DNA of 64,000 bases from Blastocatellia bacterium (GTDB taxonomy: Bacteria; Acidobacteriota; Blastocatellia; Pyrinomonadales; Pyrinomonadaceae): assembly GCA_016789265.1 (NCBI GenBank), contig JAEUQK010000014.1:1-64000 (forward strand). The letters are read 5' to 3'. Below the pieces are notes generated by a model. The model was not told where the DNA came from, made no database searches, and saw only the letters and a program-made list of their open reading frames with translations. Every line of letters starts with the position of its first letter. The stretch's first letter is position 1. The position numbers and the translations under genes were made by a program. Below are positions 58,740-64,000 of this stretch, in pieces.

Positions 58740-59237
58740 TTACACGGTTCCGTTAGAGAGTAAATTCTTAAGTTTGACCAGGTTTTTGCGATCGCCGGCC
58801 AGGATCAATGTTGCTCCCGCATTGATCACAGTGTCGGCTTCGGGGTTGGTCCGCGTCTCATGGTTTGCTTCGATCAGCGAGACGATCGATGCGCCGGTCA
58901 CGGTGCGCGCCGCAAGTTCCCGGATCGACTTGCCGACACTTGCAGCGTCAGCGTCGATCGTAAACCATTCGAGAACAAGATCGTCCAAGATCAGTTCGGT
59001 CGGAGCAAGAGCCCTTGGAACGTAGGATAGTCCGCCAATGATGCCGGCTATTTGACGAGCCTCTCCGTCCGTCAAAGTGACCACAGAATCCGGCTTGTTC
59101 AAGTTCTTTCTATCGAAATGATAGATCTCACGCTGTCCATCGTCGTGGATGACCACGATCAAACGGTCACCACTGATCGCTTCGATCTGGAACTTTCGGC
59201 CGACACCGGGCAAGTTCGATTCACTGATTGTTGACAT
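58740..59237 (-). CDS. Regulatory subunit of the antiporter, KhtT-like (TrkA-C domain)
   Basis: A 165-residue cytosolic protein. The C-terminal half is a TrkA-C/RCK-C domain (VLEWFTIDADAASVGKSIREL, GASIVSLIEANHETRTNPEADTVINAGATLILAGDRKNL). The N-terminal 80 residues, LPGVGRKFQIEAISGDRLIVVIHDDGQREIYHF, match the KhtT N-domain. It should gate the downstream antiporter in response to a nucleotide ligand or pH. Confidence 0.82.
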   Translation of the reverse strand: MSTISESNLPGVGRKFQIEAISGDRLIVVIHDDGQREIYHFDRKNLNKPDSVVTLTDGEARQIAGIIGGLSYVPRALAPTELILDDLVLEWFTIDADAASVGKSIRELAARTVTGASIVSLIEANHETRTNPEADTVINAGATLILAGDRKNLVKLKNLLSNGTV

Positions 59238-60106
59238 TATTTACTCAATTCCTCGCAGGGGTTTTTCGTATTACCCCAATACTGTACATCGAAAACAAAG
59301 CACGGCTCGTTTCCAGCTATCAAAAATTCGCTTATGGCCTGGATATTCGCCACAAGATCATAGGGATCACAGTTCAAAAAGCGGCAACGCCTTGGCCTCA
59401 TATGAGGGCATTTCACATTCTGAATAATTTTCACTCTTAAACGAGATGTCCACGCAAGAGACGATAAAACATCGCCTGAGCGCATGTGATGACCGCAGTG
59501 TAAGGCCGCGAGCTGATGCTCATCGCACAGACACAAAACCATCGAAACGGAGTTACCGGTCCGTTAGAGAGTCTGTGAACTCCCCATGGGGTTTCGGAAT
59601 GACTTGAACGACCAACTAGGAAAGGAACTGAAAATTCGGCGGGCCTCGTTTTTCAGGGAGGAGCAACCTAAAATTAGGGGAAATGATCGTATTGGTGATA
59701 TGGGAAACGGAATCGAATAATGGCGAGCCAGGTCTTGGCTTATAAACAAAAACTCCGTTAGAGACCATGGGCAGGGAATGCTTCTGATCCTTAACGCTCT
59801 GCGATTGACCTGACCGAGCGGTCTTTACACCAAAATTGTACCGGGCAAGTCCATTTGAACTGGCCGGAGCAACCGCACCGTCACTCACAATTGGCCGAGG
59901 ACCCGGGAATGGAAGTAAATGGACTCCCTCCGAATTGGAAAAGAACAAGCCGATCAAAATACAGAACACTATGAAATGTCGATGTATTGGTCTTTGTTCG
60001 GGCCGGTTCATGAATGCTCGAGTATTCTGCTAATTTAGTTACCAATATTATCAGCAAGATCAAGAACCGGCAAAGCGATCGGTCTCTGATCTGGGATTCC
60101 AGACCA
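59238..60106. other. Long intergenic region, mostly unexplained
   Basis: The largest gap of the window, between khtT (minus) and a Kef-type antiporter (plus). It should hold divergent promoters, but no clear pair was found. An exact 11-mer, tccgttagaga, occurs here at 59560-59570 and 59754-59764 and also in the khtT 3' end (58749-58759). A palindrome ccccatgggg lies near 59582-59591. A minus-strand frame at 59616-60011 may encode a small secreted protein. Decayed gene remains are possible. Confidence 0.5.
59616..60011 (-). CDS. Possible small secreted protein in the gap
   Basis: A 131-codon frame beginning MNRPEQRPIHRHFIVFCILIG. A basic N-region, hydrophobic core and SNSEG suggest a signal peptide, but the rest has no recognised domain and no ribosome site precedes the ATG. 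Its start abuts the divergent antiporter region. It may be a chance frame. Confidence 0.25.
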   Translation of the reverse strand: MNRPEQRPIHRHFIVFCILIGLFFSNSEGVHLLPFPGPRPIVSDGAVAPASSNGLARYNFGVKTARSGQSQSVKDQKHSLPMVSNGVFVYKPRPGSPLFDSVSHITNTIISPNFRLLLPEKRGPPNFQFLS

Positions 60107-62122
60107 ATGCACACTCCTCCACTTTTCAATGACCTGTTGATCATACTTCTCGTTTCAGTTCCGGTCGCGTTCCTGTGTCTCAGGCTCAAGCTGCCTGTCC
60201 TTGTTGGTCTTATGGTGACGGGTGTCGCCATCGGTCCGTACGGACTTCGCCTTATCAGCGATTTGGAAGGCATTGAGGTATTGGCTGAGATAGGGGTAAT
60301 GCTCCTGCTTTTTACGATCGGACTGGAATTTTCACTTGCCAGGCTTCGTGAGCTAAAGCGGCTCGTGTTAATTGGCGGCGGATTGCAGGTACTTGGAACA
60401 ATAGCAGTTGTTGTGGCGGTCTCAAGCTTTCTTGGCAGAGGGATCGGACAATCGGTATTCTTCGGATTCTTGGTGGCGCTTTCAAGTACGGCGATCGTAC
60501 TGAAGAGTTACGTTAGCCGCAAAGAGATCGATGCACCGCACGGACGGGCGGGAATTGGAATCCTCCTATTCCAAGACATTTCGGTTGTATTCATGCTGCT
60601 GATGCTTCCGCTATTAGGCGGCGACGACATTGTCTCGTTCACTCAAATAGTGATCGATCTCGTTTCGTCGCTGCTTGCCTTGGTATTGATCGTGGCGGGG
60701 GCGTGGTTCACGCTGCCCCGGTTTCTGAAATTGATAGTCAGACTGCGAAGTCCCGAATTGTTCCTATTGACTGTCGTATTAGTTGCCTTGGGAATGTCTT
60801 GGGTCACAGCACATTTCGGGATGTCGCTCGCTCTCGGTGCGTTTATTGCGGGAATGGTGATCGCAGATTCCGAGTTCAGTCATCAGGCAACGGCAGAAAT
60901 ACTCCCGTTTCGCGACGTGTTCAACAGTCTGTTTTTCGTATCAATTGGAATGCTGCTGTCGTTTACGTCGTTGGTGCAAAACGCCTTCGTGGTGTTCGAA
61001 CTGCTCGTCCTGGTCATAGTTGCCAAGGTCGTGATCATATGGTCGATCATTCGGATCCTTGGTTACCCGCAGCGGGTCGCGATCATGACAGCGATGGGGC
61101 TTGCCCAGATCGGTGAATTCTCATTCGTGCTTGCCCGCGCGGGACAGTCGACGAGCCTTCTTTCCGGTACTGATTATCAGAATTTTCTTGCCGCCTCGAT
61201 AATATCGATGATCGCCACGCCGTTCCTGATCGCTGCGGCACCGCGGATCGGGTATTATTTTCAGTTCTTCAAGGACGGGAGTAGGGAAGAGGTTGGGAAT
61301 ATTGAAGACGAGGATATTCACCTAACTTCCAGCGGCGGCCTTCAGCAGCACGTTATCATTGTCGGATACGGGCTTAATGGACAAAACCTCTCGCGCGTTT
61401 TGCGGGCTGTCGGTATCCCTTATACGATCTTGGACGTCAACGCAGAGGTAGTGCGTGAGGCAAAAAGCAAAGGCGAAAAGATCAATTTCGGCGATGCTAC
61501 CCGTCGCGAGGTCCTCCTCCATTCAAAGGTCGAAAAGGCGTTTGCGGTCGTGCTCGCGATGTCGGATGCTCAGGCGGCGAGGCGGACCGTAAACCAGGTG
61601 CGTTCACTCAACGAAGACGTTCATATCATTGTTCGAACCCGATACGTATCAGAGATAAACGAACTTTACGAACTCGGGGCCAACGAAGTCATTCCGGAGG
61701 AATTTGAGACGAGCATAGAGATCTTTTCGAGGGTTCTCCACAGATACGGATTTTCAAGGCAGGTGATCGAGGGCGAGATAGTGCGGATACGACAGCAGGG
61801 TTATGAGATGCTCCGCTCACAATCGCTTCCTGAGCCAAAGACGGCGATAAGTGCGGTAGAGGGGTCGGACACGATCACCTTTGTCCTGGATTCAGATTCG
61901 CCGGCCGTAGGCAAAACACTCGGCGAATTGGATGTTCGTGGCGAGAGCGGAGCGACGGTAATAGCCGTGATAACAGACGGAAAAACAAAGCTAAGCCCGG
62001 GTGCAGATTTCCGCTTGAGCGAAGGCGACACGGTCGTGCTGATAGGTTCGACAAAAAAGGTCGACCGAGCAATTTCACTTCTGCAGCCGACAGAGGGCGG
62101 CACTACAGGCTTTAATGCCTGA
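60107..62122 (+). CDS. Kef-type cation:proton antiporter with TrkA-N and TrkA-C domains
   Basis: A 671-residue CPA2 antiporter. ATG 60107 (MHTPPLFNDLLIILLVSVP) is chosen because it begins at the first helix; a frame to 60014 adds a polar tail with no homology. About twelve helices (LLLFTIGLEFSLARLREL, STAIVLK) are followed by a TrkA-N/RCK NAD-binding domain (HVIIVGYGLNGQNLSRVL, about 414-431) and a TrkA-C domain (about 585-665, VGKTLGELDVRGESGATVIAV). It resembles YbaL/KefB. Confidence 0.9.
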   Translation: MHTPPLFNDLLIILLVSVPVAFLCLRLKLPVLVGLMVTGVAIGPYGLRLISDLEGIEVLAEIGVMLLLFTIGLEFSLARLRELKRLVLIGGGLQVLGTIAVVVAVSSFLGRGIGQSVFFGFLVALSSTAIVLKSYVSRKEIDAPHGRAGIGILLFQDISVVFMLLMLPLLGGDDIVSFTQIVIDLVSSLLALVLIVAGAWFTLPRFLKLIVRLRSPELFLLTVVLVALGMSWVTAHFGMSLALGAFIAGMVIADSEFSHQATAEILPFRDVFNSLFFVSIGMLLSFTSLVQNAFVVFELLVLVIVAKVVIIWSIIRILGYPQRVAIMTAMGLAQIGEFSFVLARAGQSTSLLSGTDYQNFLAASIISMIATPFLIAAAPRIGYYFQFFKDGSREEVGNIEDEDIHLTSSGGLQQHVIIVGYGLNGQNLSRVLRAVGIPYTILDVNAEVVREAKSKGEKINFGDATRREVLLHSKVEKAFAVVLAMSDAQAARRTVNQVRSLNEDVHIIVRTRYVSEINELYELGANEVIPEEFETSIEIFSRVLHRYGFSRQVIEGEIVRIRQQGYEMLRSQSLPEPKTAISAVEGSDTITFVLDSDSPAVGKTLGELDVRGESGATVIAVITDGKTKLSPGADFRLSEGDTVVLIGSTKKVDRAISLLQPTEGGTTGFNA

Positions 62123-62225
62123 ACAAGGATCACGCGGCAATGCTGCAAGATTCAGTTTTGTTCCACGTTCATTCCTTAGCAAATGAAACTCGTGTTTGAG
62201 TAAACCGATGAAAAAAGGAGTGAAT

Positions 62226-63230
62226 ATGAAGTACCTAAGCCGATCGAGCATTTATGCTGCAATATTGATAATAGCCATTGCTGTCGTTGGGGGCCACGCA
62301 CAAGAGGCCTATAGGATCTCAGCACCGTATGCATATAAGAACCTGACCATCTTTCTTATACACGGCAAGAACGAAACAAGTAAGACAAATATAGTTACTC
62401 TTCAGGAAGCTATGAAAATGCAGATCCTGAGGGTCTATGAAACTTCAGATGTAAATGAATTGCAGGTTGAGAACATTTCCAAGCAGTTTGATGTGTTCAT
62501 TCAATCGGGTGACATTGTTAAAGGAGGGAAACAGGATCGTGTGCTTGCGATCAGCATAATTATACCGGCTCGTTCCGGGCGAGTCTCGATCGAAGCCTAC
62601 TGTGTAGAATCGGGCCGATGGGAAAAGCGGAAGAACGAGGATGCGAGGCAGTTCAGCTCGTCCGAAGAAAGGATCGTTTCAAAGGACCTTAAGGTAGCGG
62701 CAAACGGCGCCCGATCTCAGCAGGAAGTTTGGTCAAAGGTTGCCGAGGCACAGAAGAAGTTGAGCAGTAATGTCGGCGTCGACGTTACGGCGAATGCTTC
62801 GGGAACGAGCTTACAGCTGGCCCTTGAGAATGGAAAGGTTGCGGCATCGGCCGACGAATACGTTAAGAAACTGTCAAACTTGACCGCAGGCAAAACTGAT
62901 GTGATCGGCTACGCATTTGCCATTAACGGCGAGATCAACAGCGCGGATATATACGTATCCAATGATCTCTTTAAGAAACTTTGGCCTCGAATGCTAAAGG
63001 CCGCGGCCGTTGAAGCTCTTGCAGAAGGGGATCGTGGTGGAAACAAAGCGTCGCCGAACCCTGCTTCGGTCGAAGCATTTCTAACCGACGCCGAAAAAGG
63101 AAAGGCCAAAGAACGACCGACAAGTGAAAGATCTAAGGTGGTCACGCGAGAAAGTAATGGAACCGCGGTATTTGAAGCGCGCGACAAAAGCGATCTGGTG
63201 GTCCACCGAAACTACGTGAAGGTTAACTAG
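62226..63230 (+). CDS. Secreted ARPP-1/DUF6569-like protein
   Basis: A 334-residue exported protein from ATG 62226, supported by AAAAGGAG eight bases upstream and by a following signal peptide (IYAAILIIAIAVVGGHAQ). Mature sequence NLTIFLIHG, FIQSGDIVKGGKQDRV and AYCVESGRWEKR recalls the ARPP-1 (DUF6569) domain, whose role is not established. The end has a basic GTAVFEARDKSDLVVHRNYVKVN. Its stop overlaps uvrC by 8 bp. Confidence 0.6.
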   Translation: MKYLSRSSIYAAILIIAIAVVGGHAQEAYRISAPYAYKNLTIFLIHGKNETSKTNIVTLQEAMKMQILRVYETSDVNELQVENISKQFDVFIQSGDIVKGGKQDRVLAISIIIPARSGRVSIEAYCVESGRWEKRKNEDARQFSSSEERIVSKDLKVAANGARSQQEVWSKVAEAQKKLSSNVGVDVTANASGTSLQLALENGKVAASADEYVKKLSNLTAGKTDVIGYAFAINGEINSADIYVSNDLFKKLWPRMLKAAAVEALAEGDRGGNKASPNPASVEAFLTDAEKGKAKERPTSERSKVVTRESNGTAVFEARDKSDLVVHRNYVKVN

Positions 63231-64000
63231 GCTTAGGCGCAAGTCCTCGTTGATTTTCAAAATGGGCCGCGATATCTGTCGCGGCCTTCTTGCCGACGAA
63301 CGGAGCCATGTCCGCAACTGAGAGTTTCGCGATGCGTTCGATCGAACCGAACTCTTTTAGGAGCTTCATCTTTCGTTTGTCGCCGATCCCGGGTATCTCG
63401 GAAAGCTCTGAGGTGAAATCACGTTTCTCACGTCGTTTGCGGTGAAATTCGACCGCGGTCTTATGCGTTTCTTCGCGAATCTGGAGTATCAACCGAAACG
63501 CGAGGGAATTGCGTTCAAATGGGATCGGCTGGTCTTCACGGCCTCGCACGATCAAGTGGGAGATCTCCTTATGCTTCTTTGGCGGTTTTACTAGACCTAC
63601 CAACATGATCTGTTCCAGATCGAGGAGGTTCATCGCCGCCGACGCAGCCGAAAGCTGTCCTTTGCCGCCGTCTATGAATATCAGGCGGGGAAGTTGGCCG
63701 CCTTCGTCGAGTATTCGTTTGTATCGCCGGAGAACCGCTTCGTGCATTGACGCGAAATCGTCTTGGCCATGGACCGTTTTGATAATTAACCTGCGATACA
63801 GATTTTTCGCAGGTTTGCCGTTGTCAAATACGACGATCCCGGCGACATTTTCCGACCCGGATATATTCGAGATGTCGAACGATTCGATACGGTCAGGGAA
63901 GTGAGAAAGCTCAAGAACCTCCTGCAGTTCTTCCAGCACCTTTTGTGAATCAGGTTTGAGCACTCTAAAGCGTTGCTCGAATGCGATCTTTGCGTTGGTC
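63223..64000 (-). CDS. uvrC: UvrABC system protein C, C-terminal part; start beyond window
   Basis: The C-terminal 259 or so residues of the nucleotide-excision repair endonuclease subunit. The open frame continues to the window edge (TNAKIAFEQRFRVLKPDSQ), so the visible GTG at 63961-63963 is internal. It includes the RNase H-like nuclease domain (ESFDISNISGSENVAGIVVF, FIDGGKGQL) and the tandem helix-hairpin-helix end (SEIPGIGDKRKMKLLKEFGS, DMAPFVGKKAATDIAAHF). Confidence 0.95.
   Translation of the reverse strand, partial: TNAKIAFEQRFRVLKPDSQKVLEELQEVLELSHFPDRIESFDISNISGSENVAGIVVFDNGKPAKNLYRRLIIKTVHGQDDFASMHEAVLRRYKRILDEGGQLPRLIFIDGGKGQLSAASAAMNLLDLEQIMLVGLVKPPKKHKEISHLIVRGREDQPIPFERNSLAFRLILQIREETHKTAVEFHRKRREKRDFTSELSEIPGIGDKRKMKLLKEFGSIERIAKLSVADMAPFVGKKAATDIAAHFENQRGLAPKPS

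Noticed and set aside
59237..59542. A 101-codon minus-strand frame with His/Cys near its start (CDEHQLAALHCGHH)
   Set aside because: No recognisable domain follows and it overlaps the khtT promoter region; probably chance, although a decayed gene cannot be excluded.

Overview
This 64 kb stretch looks like a chromosomal contig from a free-living, aerobic, Gram-negative heterotroph. The gene content fits the Acidobacteriota, probably a Blastocatellia-like lineage. That placement is an inference from three things: an alternative complex III fused to a caa3 (A2-type) oxidase operon, LolA/LolB-type envelope genes, and many secreted proteins of unknown function. No rRNA, tRNA, CRISPR array, phage or plasmid backbone was recognised. 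Genes are dense on both strands; only one gap (59238-60106) exceeds 300 bp.

Layout. 1-6.2 kb: a DNA-3-methyladenine glycosylase cut by the left edge, a membrane methyltransferase-like gene, and a minus-strand operon of acyl-CoA synthetase, CHAD protein, unknown protein and DUF488. The synthetase gene is the most unusual object here. A REP-associated tyrosine transposase (RAYT) flanked by 90-bp direct repeats sits inside it, and an unrelated AT-rich palindrome sits near its 3' end. Both keep the reading frame open. 6.3-19.7 kb: a mostly plus-strand metabolic run with fabG-like, cysK-like, lysC, M20 deacylase (dapE candidate), dapB, dapA, dapD, aminotransferase (dapC candidate), asd and purB. 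This is nearly a full succinylase lysine/diaminopimelate route, interleaved with a P1 peptidase, an M23-like protein and small genes. 20-25.7 kb: purS-purQ, secreted proteins, a GHMP kinase, a DedA protein and a ROK protein.

26-39.5 kb: a continuous respiratory operon, actABCDEF, an unknown one-helix membrane protein, sco, then coxB-coxA-coxC-coxD, closed by a strong terminator. It would pass electrons from quinol through ACIII to a cytochrome c-fused A2-type oxidase. 39.7-45 kb: a LolB-like lipoprotein, a LolD-like ATPase, a one-helix coiled-coil protein and LolA with no LolC/E permease alongside, then a radical SAM protein and small proteins, one resembling a beta-helical spike tip.

45-64 kb: an FMN reductase, a VIT-family transporter, the minus operon tlpA-nudix-GH15-pyk, a NifU-like scaffold, a CNNM/CorC protein, enolase, thymidine kinase, a KhtTU-type K+/H+ antiporter pair beside a second Kef-type antiporter, a secreted DUF6569-like protein, and the 3' part of uvrC cut by the right edge.

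Starts were moved from the longest frame where a ribosome site, a promoter or a signal peptide argued for it (acs, M23, purQ, actE, actF, coxC, LolB-like, radical SAM, tdk and others). Family names come from motif recognition by eye; no search was run.
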